Assembly (NCBI RefSeq): GCF_902833145.1
Contig: NZ_CADFEN010000016.1
Location: 91,034-155,033 of the forward strand
Direction of reading: 5' to 3'
Length of the DNA: 64,000 bases
Source of the DNA: Burkholderia sp. BCC0506
GTDB taxonomy: Bacteria > Pseudomonadota > Gammaproteobacteria > Burkholderiales > Burkholderiaceae
This document shows positions 41,496-54,500 of this stretch, one piece after another. The position numbers and the translations under genes are program-made. Under the pieces are notes generated by a model. The model did not search any database. It was given only the letters and a program-made list of their open reading frames with translations, and was not told where the DNA came from. Position 1 is the stretch's first letter. Each line of letters begins with the position of its first letter.

Positions 41496-42323
41496 TTAAC
41501 GCTTGTGACGGCGCTGGACGATCATCGTCGTCGTGCGCTTGTTGCTGCGGGTGCGGTAACCCTTGGCCGGCGTACCCCACGGGCTCACCGGGTCGCGACC
41601 TGCAGCCGTCTTGCCCTCACCACCACCGTGCGGGTGATCGACCGGGTTCATCGCAACGCCACGCACCGTCGGGCGGATACCGCGCCAGCGGTTCGCGCCA
41701 GCCTTGCCGATCTGGCGCAGGCTATGCTCTTCGTTGCCGACTTCACCGATCGTTGCACGGCACTCGATGTGCACGCGGCGGATTTCGCCCGAACGCAGAC
41801 GAACCTGCGCGTAGACGCCTTCACGTGCGAGCAGCATGGCCGACGTACCAGCCGAACGCGCCATTTGCGCGCCCTTGCCCGGCAGCATCTCGATGCAGTG
41901 GATCGTCGTACCGACCGGAATGTTGCGGATCGGCAGCGTGTTGCCTGCACGGATCGGCGCTTCCGAACCCGACATCAGCTGTTGGCCGACGGTCAGGCCC
42001 TTCGGGGCGATGATGTAGCGACGCTCGCCGTCCGCGTACAGCACCAGCGCGATGTTCGCGCTGCGGTTCGGGTCGTACTCGAGACGCTCGACCTTTGCCG
42101 GGATGCCATCCTTCGTGCGACGGAAATCGACGATACGGTAGTGCTGCTTGTGACCACCACCCTTGTGACGCGTGGTGATACGACCGTTGTTGTTACGGCC
42201 GGCGGTCGAGCTCTGCGAGTCGAGCAGTGCCGCGTACGGCTTGCCCTGGTGCAGGTTCTTGTTGACCACCTTGACCATCGCGCGGCGACCCGGCGAAGTC
42301 GGTTTAACTTTCACGATTGCCAT
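41496..42323 (-). CDS. rplB: 50S ribosomal protein L2
   Basis: A 275-residue L2 needed for peptidyl transferase assembly. [20 protein letters not shown] and the C-terminal [20 protein letters not shown], with the conserved His in HPHGGGEG, are present. Two bases after rplW. Confidence 0.98.
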   Translation of the reverse strand: MAIVKVKPTSPGRRAMVKVVNKNLHQGKPYAALLDSQSSTAGRNNNGRITTRHKGGGHKQHYRIVDFRRTKDGIPAKVERLEYDPNRSANIALVLYADGERRYIIAPKGLTVGQQLMSGSEAPIRAGNTLPIRNIPVGTTIHCIEMLPGKGAQMARSAGTSAMLLAREGVYAQVRLRSGEIRRVHIECRATIGEVGNEEHSLRQIGKAGANRWRGIRPTVRGVAMNPVDHPHGGGEGKTAAGRDPVSPWGTPAKGYRTRSNKRTTTMIVQRRHKR

Positions 42324-42325
42324 GA

Positions 42326-42640
42326 TTACTTGGCCTCCGCTTCAAAGTTGATTTCCTGGCCGGGCTTCAGGCAAACGTACGCCTTCTTCACGTCCTTGCG
42401 GCGGCCCATCGAACGGCCGAAGCGCTTTTGCTTGCCCTTCTGAACCAGCACGTTGACGGAATCAACTTCAACCTTGAACAGCAGCTCGACAGCCGCCTTC
42501 ACTTCCTGCTTCGTGGCATCCGGTGCGACTTCGAACACGACTTGCTCGTTCTTGTCGGCAACCAGCGTCGCCTTTTCCGAGATCACCGGTGCGAGCAGGA
42601 CCTGCATCAAACGATGATCGTTCTTGCGAATCTCGCTCAT
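42326..42640 (-). CDS. rplW: 50S ribosomal protein L23
   Basis: A 104-residue L23 at the tunnel exit, docking site for trigger factor and [23 protein letters not shown] and [20 protein letters not shown] are diagnostic. Overlaps rplD by four bases. Confidence 0.97.
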
Positions 42641-43257
42641 GACAGCAACTCCTCGATCTGGGCGACCGCAGCCTTCGTGACCAGCACTTTCTTGAAGTAG
42701 ATCAGCGACAGCGGGTCAGCGTAGCGCGGCTCGACAATCGCCACGTGCGGCAGGTTGCGCGAAGCCAGGTACAGGTTCTCGTCGACCGTATCCGTGATGA
42801 TCAGAACGGAGTCGAGACCCATGGTCTTGAATTTGTCGGCCAGCAGCTTGGTCTTCGGCGCTTCGAGGACGATGTCTTCGACGACCGACAGACGGCCTTC
42901 ACGGGCCAGCTGCGAGAAGATCGAGCAGAGACCTGCGCGATGCATCTTCTTGTTGACCTTGTGCGAGAAGTTTTCTTCCGGGGAGTTCGGGAAGATACGA
43001 CCACCGCCACGCCACAGCGGGCTCGACGACATACCGGCACGAGCGCGGCCCGTACCCTTCTGGCGCCACGGCTTCTTGGTCGTGTGCTTGACTTGCTCGC
43101 GGTCCTTCTGTGCGCGGTTACCCTGGCGAGCATTCGCCTGGTAAGCGACGACGACCTGGTGGATCAGCGCTTCGTTGTAGTCACGACCGAACACGACGTC
43201 CGATGCGTTGACCACTGCACCTTCCTGACCATTTTCGTTCAGGAGCTTGAGTTCCAT
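42637..43257 (-). CDS. rplD: 50S ribosomal protein L4
   Basis: A 206-residue L4; in E. coli it also represses the S10 operon. The tunnel loop is present in [20 protein letters not shown] and RSPLWRGGG-like [13 protein letters not shown]. Its ATG shares one base with the rplC stop. Confidence 0.97.
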
Positions 43258-43907
43258 TATTTCGCCCCCTTGGTCTTGACGGCCGGCGTCACGAAAACCT
43301 TGCCGCCCTTCGCGCCCGGAATCGCGCCCTTCACGAGCAGCAGCTTGCGCTCTGCGTCGATACGAGCGATTTCGAGGTTCTGCACCGTCACCGTCACGTC
43401 ACCCATGTGACCCGTCATGCGCTTACCCGGGAAAACACGACCCGGATCCTGCGCCATACCGATCGAGCCCGGCACGTTGTGCGAGCGCGAGTTACCGTGC
43501 GTGGCACGGCCGGAGGAGAAGTTGTAACGCTTGATCGTACCGGCGTAGCCCTTACCGATCGACACGCCTTGCACGTCGACCTTCTGGCCCACTTCGAAAA
43601 GATCGGCACCGACGACGGCGCCATTCGACAGCTCGGCTGCCTTGGCCGCATCAATGCGGAATTCCTTGAGGATTTCACCGGCTTCGACACCGGCTTTGGC
43701 GAGATGACCTGCCAGCGGCTTCGTCACGCGCGATGCACGACGGGAGCCGAATGCAACCTGCACGGCCGTGTAGCCGTCGGTTTCAACAGTCTTGATCTGC
43801 GTCACGCGGTTGTCCGACACGTCCAGCACGGTGACGGGAATCGAATCCCCTTCCGCCGTGAAGATACGGGTCATGCCAACCTTGCGACCTACGAGTCCAA
43901 GGCTCAT
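43257..43907 (-). CDS. rplC: 50S ribosomal protein L3
   Basis: A 216-residue L3. [20 protein letters not shown] starts it and the central loop [20 protein letters not shown] contains the Gln that is methylated in E. coli. The ATG at 43907 is preceded by GGAG at a good distance; ATGs at 43910 and 43919 are less well placed. A promoter and small hairpins lie in the 178-base gap to rpsJ. Confidence 0.97.
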   Translation of the reverse strand: MSLGLVGRKVGMTRIFTAEGDSIPVTVLDVSDNRVTQIKTVETDGYTAVQVAFGSRRASRVTKPLAGHLAKAGVEAGEILKEFRIDAAKAAELSNGAVVGADLFEVGQKVDVQGVSIGKGYAGTIKRYNFSSGRATHGNSRSHNVPGSIGMAQDPGRVFPGKRMTGHMGDVTVTVQNLEIARIDAERKLLLVKGAIPGAKGGKVFVTPAVKTKGAK

Positions 43908-43918
43908 CATTTTCTCCA

Positions 43919-43938
43919 TTCCCGACTGCGATTGGTCG
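43919..43938 (-). promoter_or_regulatory. Hairpin overlapping the approach to the rplC ribosome site
   Basis: On the minus strand CCGAC and GTCGG pair across CAATCGCA directly before GAATGGAG, the rplC ribosome site. Its position would let a bound ribosomal protein or folding control rplC translation. Short stem, so tentative. Confidence 0.35.
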
Positions 43939-44006
43939 GGGCTGATTTACAAAATGCCGGGCACGCAAGGCCCAACTTTTTTACGCGAATACGCGAAAAG
44001 CCAAGC

Positions 44007-44035
44007 AGTATAGCCCGACTTCCCGATTTCCGCAA
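44007..44035 (-). promoter_or_regulatory. Internal promoter between rpsJ and rplC
   Basis: On the minus strand TTGCGG (44035-44030) and TATACT (44012-44007) are exactly 17 bases apart. It would make an RNA with a leader of about 93 bases before rplC, separating rplC and later genes from rpsJ. Confidence 0.55.
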
Positions 44036-44085
44036 GCAATACAAAGACTTAGCACCGCCCGGCGAGCCGGCCGGCGCCGAAAGCC

Positions 44086-44397
44086 TTACTGCAGCTTGAT
44101 TTCCACGTCGACGCCAGCCGGCAGGTCGAGCTTCATCAGCGCGTCAACGGTCTTGTCCGTCGGGTCGACGATGTCCATCAGGCGCTGGTGGGTACGGATT
44201 TCGAGCTGATCGCGCGACGTCTTGTTGACGTGCGGCGAACGCAGGATGTCAAAACGCTGAATGCGCGTCGGCAGCGGCACCGGGCCACGGACGATTGCGC
44301 CAGTCCGCTTCGCGGTATCGACGATTTCGGCAGCCGATTGATCGATCAGACGATAGTCGAAAGCCTTCAGGCGAATGCGGATTTTCTGTTGCTGCAT
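44086..44397 (-). CDS. rpsJ: 30S ribosomal protein S10 (NusE)
   Basis: A 103-residue S10, which also acts as NusE in antitermination with NusB and Nus[21 protein letters not shown] and [20 protein letters not shown] are diagnostic. It is separated from tuf by a terminator and its own promoter region, and from rplC by 178 bases with a further promoter. Confidence 0.97.
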   Translation of the reverse strand: MQQQKIRIRLKAFDYRLIDQSAAEIVDTAKRTGAIVRGPVPLPTRIQRFDILRSPHVNKTSRDQLEIRTHQRLMDIVDPTDKTVDALMKLDLPAGVDVEIKLQ

Positions 44398-44419
44398 GAC
44401 GATTCCTTGAAAAGAGCGA

Positions 44420-44436
44420 GGCGATGTTGCATCGCC
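44420..44436 (-). promoter_or_regulatory. Leader hairpin before rpsJ
   Basis: GGCGATG and CATCGCC pair perfectly across three bases, about 20 bases before the rpsJ start. It may be a translational control structure in the S10 leader. Confidence 0.35.
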
Positions 44437-44519
44437 GGACACTAAAAGAACGCGAAACCTGTTGCCTGCGGGGAGCGAAGCGCCCGGTTCCGAACGGTAC
44501 TTCCACTGCTAAGCCCGCG

Positions 44520-44560
44520 ATTCTACACGAAAATTCACAGCGGTGGTGGGCGTTTGTCAA
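44520..44560 (-). promoter_or_regulatory. Candidate promoter elements for rpsJ
   Basis: On the minus strand an exact TTGACA (44560-44555) is followed downstream by TAGAAT (44525-44520). The distance between them (29 bases) is too long for one promoter, so they may belong to overlapping promoters. They lie just after the tuf terminator, and about 120 bases of leader follow before rpsJ. Confidence 0.4.
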
Positions 44561-44583
44561 TACGGCGATTCGCACACCACAAA

Positions 44584-44623
44584 GAAAAACCGGGTGCCAG
44601 ATCGAACTGGACACCCGGTTTCG
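44584..44623 (-). terminator. Terminator of the str operon after tuf
   Basis: On the minus strand AAACCGGGTGTCCAG and CTGGCACCCGGTTT pair with one mismatch across a short loop, followed by TTTTTC. Located about 60 bases past the tuf stop. Confidence 0.88.
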
Positions 44624-44683
44624 ACGGTACAACGGCGTACCGCGGGAATCGCGGGCCCCGTCGGAGCCCGCGGATCGTCGATA

Positions 44684-45874
44684 TTACTCGATGATCTTGG
44701 CGACGACGCCTGCGCCGACGGTACGGCCGCCTTCGCGGATTGCGAAGCGCAGACCTTCTTCCATCGCGATCGGCGCGATCAGCTTCACCGTGATCGACAC
44801 GTTGTCGCCCGGCATCACCATTTCCTTGTCCTTCGGCAGCTCGATCGAGCCCGTCACGTCCGTCGTACGGAAGTAGAACTGCGGACGGTAGTTGTTGAAG
44901 AACGGCGTGTGACGGCCGCCTTCGTCCTTGCTCAGCACGTACACTTCTGCCGTGAAGTGCGTGTGCGGCGTGATCGAACCCGGCTTCGCCAGAACCTGGC
45001 CGCGCTCCACGTCTTCACGCTTCGTGCCGCGCAGCAGGATACCCACGTTGTCGCCTGCCTGACCTTGGTCCAGCAGCTTGCGGAACATTTCAACGCCCGT
45101 GCAGGTCGTCTTCACCGTCGGCTTGATACCGACGATTTCGATTTCCTCGCCGACCTTGATGATGCCGCGCTCGACACGACCGGTCACCACCGTACCGCGG
45201 CCCGAGATCGAGAACACGTCTTCCACCGGCATCAGGAACGCGCCGTCAACCGCACGCTCCGGCGTCGGGATGTACGTGTCCAGTGCGTCCGCCAGGTTCA
45301 TGATCGCCACTTCGCCCAGCTCGCCCGTGTCGCCTTCCAGCGCCAGCTTTGCCGAACCCTTCACGATCGGCGTGTCGTCGCCCGGGAAGTCGTACTTCGA
45401 CAGCAGCTCGCGAACTTCCATCTCGACCAGCTCGAGCAGTTCTGCGTCGTCCACCATGTCGCACTTGTTCAGGAACACGATGATGTACGGAACGCCAACC
45501 TGACGTGCCAGCAGGATGTGCTCACGCGTTTGCGGCATCGGGCCGTCTGCTGCCGAGCAAACCAGGATCGCGCCGTCCATCTGCGCTGCGCCCGTGATCA
45601 TGTTCTTCACATAGTCAGCGTGGCCCGGGCAGTCGACGTGTGCGTAGTGGCGGTTCGCCGTTTCGTACTCGACGTGTGCCGTGTTGATCGTGATGCCGCG
45701 CGCCTTTTCTTCCGGTGCCGCGTCGATCTGGTCGTACGCCTTCGCTTCGCCGCCGAACTTCTTCGTCAGAACCGTCGTGATCGCTGCCGTCAGCGTCGTC
45801 TTGCCGTGGTCAACGTGACCAATCGTACCAACGTTCACGTGCGGCTTGGTCCGCTCAAACTTTTCTTTTGCCAT
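44684..45874 (-). CDS. tuf: Elongation factor Tu, copy 1
   Basis: A 396-residue GTPase that delivers aminoacyl-tRNA. G1 [10 protein letters not shown], switch [15 protein letters not shown]3 [13 protein letters not shown]4 NKCDMVDD and the C-terminal [15 protein letters not shown] are present. It ends the str operon after fusA. The last 98 bases are identical to the second tuf at the right edge of the window, as expected for two copies kept alike by gene conversion. Confidence 0.98.
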   Translation of the reverse strand: MAKEKFERTKPHVNVGTIGHVDHGKTTLTAAITTVLTKKFGGEAKAYDQIDAAPEEKARGITINTAHVEYETANRHYAHVDCPGHADYVKNMITGAAQMDGAILVCSAADGPMPQTREHILLARQVGVPYIIVFLNKCDMVDDAELLELVEMEVRELLSKYDFPGDDTPIVKGSAKLALEGDTGELGEVAIMNLADALDTYIPTPERAVDGAFLMPVEDVFSISGRGTVVTGRVERGIIKVGEEIEIVGIKPTVKTTCTGVEMFRKLLDQGQAGDNVGILLRGTKREDVERGQVLAKPGSITPHTHFTAEVYVLSKDEGGRHTPFFNNYRPQFYFRTTDVTGSIELPKDKEMVMPGDNVSITVKLIAPIAMEEGLRFAIREGGRTVGAGVVAKIIE

Positions 45875-45917
45875 GATTCTCTTCTTTCAAAAAATAATCA
45901 GTTGGTAGCTACAGAAT

Positions 45918-48020
<2,103 letters not shown>

Positions 48021-48041
48021 TTTGATCCTCTACTGGGATGA

Positions 48042-48066
48042 CGTGATGCAGCCCTGCTGCATCACG
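48042..48066 (-). promoter_or_regulatory. Perfect hairpin before fusA
   Basis: CGTGATGCAG and CTGCATCACG form a ten-base perfect stem with a five-base loop, about 22 bases before the fusA start. No T-run follows. It could control fusA translation or mark an mRNA processing site. Confidence 0.5.
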
Positions 48067-48078
48067 CCTCAACACAAA

Positions 48079-48110
48079 CGGGCGAGGCGCCTGAAAAGCG
48101 CACCCGCCCG
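48079..48110 (-). terminator. Terminator-like hairpin in the rpsG/fusA spacer
   Basis: On the minus strand CGGGCG and CGCCCG enclose an inner GCGC pairing, followed by TTTGTGTTG. It is 34 bases past the rpsG stop. Probably a partial attenuator, since fusA belongs to the same operon. Confidence 0.45.
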
Positions 48111-48143
48111 GAATTTATTTCCGCAAACAGCCCAGCCAGGCGC

Positions 48144-48614
48144 TTAGAAACGGAAATGCGAGAACGCGCGGTTGGCTTCTGCCATGCGGTGAACTTCATC
48201 GCGCTTCTTCATCGCGCCGCCACGGCCTTCGGCCGCTTCGGTGAGTTCGCCTGCCAGACGCAGAGCCATCGACTTCTCGCTGCGCTTCTTCGCAGCCTCA
48301 CGCAGCCAGCGCATCGCCAATGCCATACGACGCGACGGGCGCACTTCGACCGGAACTTGATAGTTGGCACCACCAACGCGGCGGCTCTTCACTTCGACCA
48401 CCGGCTTCACGTTGTTGAGCGCAACCGTGAACACTTCCAGCGGGTCCTTGCCACCCTTAGTCTGGATTTGTTCGAATGCGCCATAAACGATGCGCTCTGC
48501 GACCGACTTCTTGCCGGACAGCATCAGCATGTTCATGAACTTGGCTACATCAACGTTGCCGAACTTCGGATCCGGCAACACTTCCCGCTTGGGGACTTCG
48601 CGACGACGCGGCAT
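48144..48614 (-). CDS. rpsG: 30S ribosomal protein S7
   Basis: A 156-residue S7 that initiates assembly of the 30S head and represses the str operon in E. coli. [20 protein letters not shown] and [20 protein letters not shown] are diagnostic. A hairpin (GGAGCTG/CAGCTCC) stands just before it in a 172-base spacer from rpsL. Confidence 0.97.
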   Translation of the reverse strand: MPRRREVPKREVLPDPKFGNVDVAKFMNMLMLSGKKSVAERIVYGAFEQIQTKGGKDPLEVFTVALNNVKPVVEVKSRRVGGANYQVPVEVRPSRRMALAMRWLREAAKKRSEKSMALRLAGELTEAAEGRGGAMKKRDEVHRMAEANRAFSHFRF

Positions 48615-48638
48615 GATTCTTCCTTTACTTGTTCAGTT

Positions 48639-48656
48639 GGAGCTGCATCCAGCTCC
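48639..48656 (-). promoter_or_regulatory. Hairpin in the rpsL/rpsG spacer, candidate S7 site
   Basis: GGAGCTG and CAGCTCC pair perfectly across a four-base loop, about 25 bases before the rpsG start. In E. coli S7 binds the rpsL-rpsG spacer; whether this hairpin is the equivalent is inference from position only. Confidence 0.4.
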
Positions 48657-48786
48657 GCGGCCACCAACAAACCCGATCACATCTTCACGACTAACCAGCT
48701 TGGCCGGGTGACCACTTACTCGACAGCACCGGCAATCCGGCACTCCCGCCTTGACCGCCCTGCGGCGATCCCTGATCAAAAACTGC

Positions 48787-49167
48787 TTACTTGGCAGCCT
48801 TTGCACGCTTCGCGCCGTACTTCGAGCGCGCTTGCTTACGGTCCTTGACGCCCTGGGTATCCAGCGAGCCGCGAACCATGTGGTAACGCACACCCGGCAA
48901 GTCCTTCACACGGCCGCCGCGGATCAGCACAACCGAGTGTTCCTGCAGGTTGTGGCCTTCACCGCCGATGTACGAAATCACTTCGAAGCCGTTCGTCAGA
49001 CGAACCTTGGCGACCTTACGGAGTGCCGAGTTCGGCTTCTTCGGCGTCGTCGTGTACACACGGGTGCACACGCCGCGACGCTGGGGGCAGTCCTGCAGGG
49101 CCGGGCTCTTGCTCTTCGTCGTTTCCGACTGACGGCCTTTGCGAACCAGTTGGTTGATGGTTGGCAT
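48787..49167 (-). CDS. rpsL: 30S ribosomal protein S12
   Basis: A 126-residue S12 of the decoding centre. [20 protein letters not shown] begins it. The streptomycin-relevant lysines are wild-type: [11 protein letters not shown] (E. coli Lys42/43 region) and [13 protein letters not shown] (Lys87/88 region). First gene of the str operon, behind a good promoter. Confidence 0.98.
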
Positions 49168-49305
49168 TGTTTATTCCTGAAATTGAACAAAATCTGCACG
49201 CCGATTTCGGGCAAAGCGAGAATCGACGCACAGTTGACTTCCGAACCGGCGAATCGGGCGCGAACTTTCGAACGCGACTCGGCCCACCGAATACCGGAAC
49301 CCAGC

Positions 49306-49335
49306 ATGATATTCCGGAAATGCCAACTAAGTCAA
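49306..49335 (-). promoter_or_regulatory. Promoter of the str operon
   Basis: On the minus strand TTGACT (49335-49330) and TATCAT (49311-49306) are 18 bases apart. About 135 bases of leader precede rpsL. The promoter stands between the recQ end and rpsL. Confidence 0.6.
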
Positions 49336-49393
49336 CGGCTTGCGTGATTTGCCGGCTGATCGCGCGGTTTTCACGAGGGGTCGGAACGCTGTG

Positions 49394-51241
49394 TCAAGCC
49401 GATTCGATGACGTCGATGATCTCGTCGCCGAAACGCTCCAGCTTGCGCACGCCCATGCCGGGGATGTGGCGCAGGTCGTCGATCGTCTCCGGCGCATTGC
49501 GTGCGATTTCGGCGAGCGTCGCGTCGTGGAAGATCACGTAGGCCGGCACACCGTCCGTCTTCGCGGTTTCCGCGCGCCACGCGCGCAGCGCATCCCAGCG
49601 CGCGCGTTCGCGGGCGCCCATGCCGGCCGTCGGGTCGACGCGCGTGCCGCTGCGACTCGACGACTGGCGAGAGCGCTGCGGCTTCACGTAGCGGCGCAGC
49701 GTGACCTTTTCCTCGTTCTTCAGCACGGGCTTCGCGGCCTCGGTCAGCATCAGCGCGCCGAAGCCGCCATGGTCGACCGCCAGGTAGCCGTACGCGACCA
49801 GCTGCCGGAAAATCGCCCGCCACTCCGGTTCGGACAGCGCGGCGCCGATGCCGAACGTGCTGAGCTGGTCGTGGCCGCGCTGCAACACCTTCTCGGTGCG
49901 CCCGCCGCGCAGGATCTCGATCAGGTGGCTCGAGCCGAAATTGAAGCCGCTCGCGCGCTGCGCGCGGAACACGCACGACAGCGCCATCTGCGCCTCGCGC
50001 GTCGCGTCCCACGACGCGGGCGGCTCGAGGCACGTGTCGCAGTTGCCGCACGGCTGGCTCGCCTCGCCGAAGTAGTTCAAGAGCCGCACGCGGCGGCACG
50101 AGATCGTCTCGCACAACCCGAGCAGCGCATCGAGCTTCGACGTCTGCACGCGCTTGTGCGCGTCGTCCGCATCGGATTCGTCGATCATCTTGCGCTGCTG
50201 GACGACGTCGCCGAGGCCGTACGCCATCCACGCGTTCGCCGGCAAGCCGTCGCGGCCCGCGCGGCCGGTTTCCTGGTAATAGCCTTCGACGCTCTTCGGC
50301 AGATCGAGGTGCGCGACGAAGCGCACGTCGGGCTTGTCGATGCCCATGCCGAACGCGATCGTCGCGCACATCACGATGCCTTCCTCGCGCTGGAACATTT
50401 CCTGGTGCTTCTGCCGCACCTCGAACTCCATCCCCGCGTGATACGGCAGCGCGCGCACGCCCTGCGCCTTCAGCCATTCGGCCGTTTCCTCGACCTTGCG
50501 GCGCGACAGGCAATAGACGACACCCGCGTCCGTCGTACCGTCGGCATTCGTGTGTTCGGCGCGGATGAAGTCGAGCAGCTGCGAGCGCGCGTTGTCCTTC
50601 TCGACGATCCGGTAGCGAATGTTCGGGCGGTCGAAGCTCGACACGAACACGCGTGCATCGTCGAGCGCGAGACGATGGATGATCTCGTCGCGCGTGATCG
50701 CATCGGCCGTGGCGGTCAGCGCGATGCGCGGCACCGACGGGAAGCGCTCGTGCAGCACCGACAGCTGGATGTATTCCGGGCGGAAATCGTGCCCCCATTG
50801 CGACACGCAGTGCGCTTCGTCGATCGCGAACAGGCCGATCTTCGCGCGCTCGAGCAGCTCGAGGAAGCGGCCCGTCATCAACCGCTCCGGCGCGACGTAC
50901 AGCAAATCGATTTCGCCTTCGCGCAGCGCGCGCTCGGTAGCCGCGGCCTCGGCGCCCGACAGCGTCGAATTCAGGTAGGCCGCGCGCACACCGACTTCGC
51001 TCAACGCGGCGACCTGGTCCTGCATCAGCGCGATCAGCGGCGAAACGACGATGCCGGCGCCCTGCCCGGCCTCGCGGCGCAGCAGCGCGGGAATCTGGTA
51101 GCACAGCGACTTGCCGCCGCCGGTCGGCATCAGCACGAGACAATCGCCGCCGCCGGCGACGTGCTCGACGATCTCGCCCTGCTGGCCGCGAAAGGCGGAA
51201 TAACCAAAGACTTCGTCGAGTATTTCGAGGGCGCGGGACAT
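49394..51241 (-). CDS. recQ: ATP-dependent DNA helicase RecQ
   Basis: A 615-residue superfamily 2 helicase (3' to 5'). Motif 0/[17 protein letters not shown] and [14 protein letters not shown], motif [19 protein letters not shown], motif III LTATA, motif [12 protein letters not shown]. The RecQ zinc site is in [12 protein letters not shown]...CGNCDTC, and an HRDC domain closes the protein ([14 protein letters not shown]-like region through [15 protein letters not shown]). It lies between rpoC and rpsL on the same strand but is unrelated to translation. Confidence 0.95.
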   Translation of the reverse strand: MSRALEILDEVFGYSAFRGQQGEIVEHVAGGGDCLVLMPTGGGKSLCYQIPALLRREAGQGAGIVVSPLIALMQDQVAALSEVGVRAAYLNSTLSGAEAAATERALREGEIDLLYVAPERLMTGRFLELLERAKIGLFAIDEAHCVSQWGHDFRPEYIQLSVLHERFPSVPRIALTATADAITRDEIIHRLALDDARVFVSSFDRPNIRYRIVEKDNARSQLLDFIRAEHTNADGTTDAGVVYCLSRRKVEETAEWLKAQGVRALPYHAGMEFEVRQKHQEMFQREEGIVMCATIAFGMGIDKPDVRFVAHLDLPKSVEGYYQETGRAGRDGLPANAWMAYGLGDVVQQRKMIDESDADDAHKRVQTSKLDALLGLCETISCRRVRLLNYFGEASQPCGNCDTCLEPPASWDATREAQMALSCVFRAQRASGFNFGSSHLIEILRGGRTEKVLQRGHDQLSTFGIGAALSEPEWRAIFRQLVAYGYLAVDHGGFGALMLTEAAKPVLKNEEKVTLRRYVKPQRSRQSSSRSGTRVDPTAGMGARERARWDALRAWRAETAKTDGVPAYVIFHDATLAEIARNAPETIDDLRHIPGMGVRKLERFGDEIIDVIESA

Positions 51242-51438
51242 GAATGAGAACTGGGACGGCTAAGCGATGACCGCAATTTTAACAACCCGCTCGCGCGACG
51301 CGTGGCGAATCGCGCGGCGTTGGCCGTTCGGTCAGGGTTCGTTCGCGTGCATCACGGGCCTGCCGCGGCCGTACCGGACGCGAGCGCGGGGCATCATGCG
51401 CCGGCGCCGCGCAGGCACGTGATGCGCGTGAACGAGGG

Positions 51439-51472
51439 ATAAAAAAAACCGCCCGGCAGAACCGGGCGGTTT
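51439..51472 (-). terminator. Terminator of the rplJL-rpoBC unit
   Basis: On the minus strand ACCGCCCGG and CCGGGCGGT pair across TTCTG, followed by eight T. It lies about 50 bases past the rpoC stop. The remaining 200 bases up to recQ contain only a weak TAAAAT near the recQ start. Confidence 0.92.
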
Positions 51473-51520
51473 CGGTGACAGCGATGATAGCAAGGCAAGG
51501 CGGCTTGCGCCGCCTCGCGC

Positions 51521-54500
51521 TTACTCGGCTGCCGGGTGTTGCGGCTCTTCCGCCGGCGCGCTCGGCGTGCCGAAGTCGAATGCCTCTTCCGCTGCGATCT
51601 GGTCGAAACGCTCGCGATCCGACGATTCCTTCGCCTTGCGTGCCTTGTGGAACGCGAGACCCGTACCGGCCGGAATCAGACGGCCGACGATCACGTTTTC
51701 CTTCAGGCCGCGCAGATCGTCGCGCTTGCCCATGATCGCCGCTTCGGTCAGCACGCGGGTCGTTTCCTGGAACGATGCCGCGGAGATGAACGAGTCGGTC
51801 GACAGCGATGCCTTCGTGATACCGAGCAGCACGTTATCGTACGAAGCCGGGCGCTTGCCCTCGGCGATCATGCGATCGTTCTCGTCCAGCATGTCGGAAC
51901 GCTCGACCTGTTCGCCCGGGATGAAGCGCGTATCGCCGTTGTCGGTGATCTGCACACGACGCAGCATCTGGCGAACGATCACCTCGATGTGCTTGTCGTT
52001 GATCTTCACGCCCTGCAGACGGTACACGTCCTGCACTTCGTCGACGATGTAGCGCGACAGCGCCTCGATACCCTGCAGACGCAGGATATCGTGCGGATCG
52101 GCCGGACCGTCCACGATCATTTCGCCCTTGTTGACGACCTGCGCATCGTGAACCAGAACCTGCTTTTCCTTCGCGATCAGGAACTCGTGCTGGTTGCCCT
52201 CGAGGTCCGTGATGACGAGACGCTGCTTGCCCTTCGTGTCCTTGCCGAACGACGTCGTGCCGGTGACTTCCGCGAGAATGCCGGCATCCTTCGGCGAACG
52301 CGCTTCGAACAGTTCCGCCACCCGCGGCAGACCGCCGGTAATGTCACGCGTCTTCTGCGCTTCCGTCGGGATACGTGCGAGCACTTCACCGACCTGCACC
52401 TGCTGGCCGTCCTTCACGGTGATCAGTGCGCCGACCTGGAAGCCGATCTGCACCGCATGCTCCGTGCCCGGGATCTTCACTTCCTCGCCGTTCGCGTCGA
52501 GCAGCTTCACCTGCGGACGCACGCTCTTCGAAGCCTGCGAACCGCGGCGCTTCACGTCGATCACGACCAGCGTCGACAGGCCGGTCACGTCGTCGATCTG
52601 CTTCGCGACGGTCACGCCTTCCTCGACGTTCTCGAACTTCACCGTACCACCGTACTCGGTGATGATCGGACGCGTCAGCGGATCCCACGTGGCGAGCTGC
52701 GTGCCGGCCTTGATGGTCGCGCCGTCGAGCTGCAGCAGCGTCGCGCCGTACGGCACTTTGTGACGCTCGCGCTCGCGACCGAAGTCGTCGGTGATCATCG
52801 CTTCGCCCGAACGCGAGATGACGATCTGCTCGCCCTTCGCATTCGTCACGTAGCGCATCGTGGCCGTGAAGCGCACGATACCGTTGCTCTTCGCTTCGAC
52901 CGACGACGCCACTGCCGCACGCGATGCCGCACCACCGATGTGGAACGTACGCATCGTCAGCTGCGTGCCCGGCTCACCGATCGACTGCGCCGCGATCACG
53001 CCGACGGCTTCGCCGACGTTCACGAGCGAGCCGCGGCCGAGGTCGCGGCCATAGCAGGCTGCGCACAGGCCGTAACGCGTTTCGCAGGTGAGCGGCGTGC
53101 GCACGCGCACTTCGTCGATGCCGAGGCGTTCGATCTCCTCGACCGCCGTTTCGTCGAGCAGCGTGCCCGACTCGTACAGCGTTTCCTGCGTTTCCGGATT
53201 CACGACGTCCGCCACCGCGACGCGGCCGAGGATACGGTCGCGCAGCGCTTCGACGACTTCACCGCCTTCGACGAGCGCCTTCATCGCGACGCCGTTCGAC
53301 GTGCCGCAATCGTCTTCCACCACGACCAGATCCTGCGTGACGTCGACCAGACGACGCGTCAGGTAACCCGAGTTCGCGGTCTTCAGTGCCGTATCAGCCA
53401 GACCCTTACGTGCACCGTGGGTCGAGATGAAGTACTGCAACACGTTCAGACCTTCGCGGAAGTTCGCGGTAATCGGCGTCTCGATAATCGAGCCGTCCGG
53501 CTTCGCCATCAGGCCTCGCATACCGGCCAGCTGACGAATCTGAACCGCCGAACCCCGGGCGCCCGAGTCGGCCATCATGTAGATCGAGTTGAACGACTCC
53601 TGGCGCGTCTCGTTGCCGTCGCGATCGATCACCGGCTCCGTCGACAGCTGCTCCATCATCGCCTTGCCGACCGCTTCCGACGTCGCCGACCAGATGTCGA
53701 CCACGTTGTTGTAGCGTTCCTGCGCGGTGACGAGACCCGACATGTACTGGCGGTCGTACTCCTTCACCTTCTTCGCGGCGTCGCCGACGATCGTTTCCTT
53801 CTGCGGCGGCACGAGCATGTCGTCCACGCAGATCGAGATGCCGGCGCGCGTCGCGAGACGGAAACCCGACTGCATCAGCTGGTCGGCGAACACGACCGTC
53901 GCACGCAGACCGCACTTGCGGAACGCGGTGTTGATCAGGCGCGAGATTTCCTTCTTCTTCAGCGGCTTGTTCAGCACCGAGAACGGCAGGCCGTGCGGCA
54001 GGATCTCCGACAGGATCGCGCGGCCGACGGTCGTCGCGTACAGCGTGATCTTCGGCACGAATTCCGGCGCACCTTCCGACGTGTCCTCGTTGCGGACCAT
54101 TTCGGTAATCCGGACGTTGACGCGCGAGGCCAGCTCGACTTCCTTGTTCTCGTACGCGCGGATGACTTCCGACACGCCCGTGAACGACAGGCCTTCGCCC
54201 TTGCCGTTGATCGCTTCGCGGGTCGCGTAGTACAGACCCAGCACGATATCCTGCGACGGCACGATCGACGGATCGCCGTTGGCCGGGAACAGCACGTTGT
54301 TCGACGCCAGCATCAGCGTGCGCGCTTCCATCTGCGCTTCGAGCGACAGCGGCACGTGAACGGCCATCTGGTCACCGTCGAAGTCGGCGTTGAACGCCGC
54401 GCAGACGAGCGGGTGCAGCTGGATCGCCTTGCCTTCGATCAGCACCGGCTCGAACGCCTGGATACCGAGACGGTGCAGCGTCGGCGCACGGTTCAGCATC

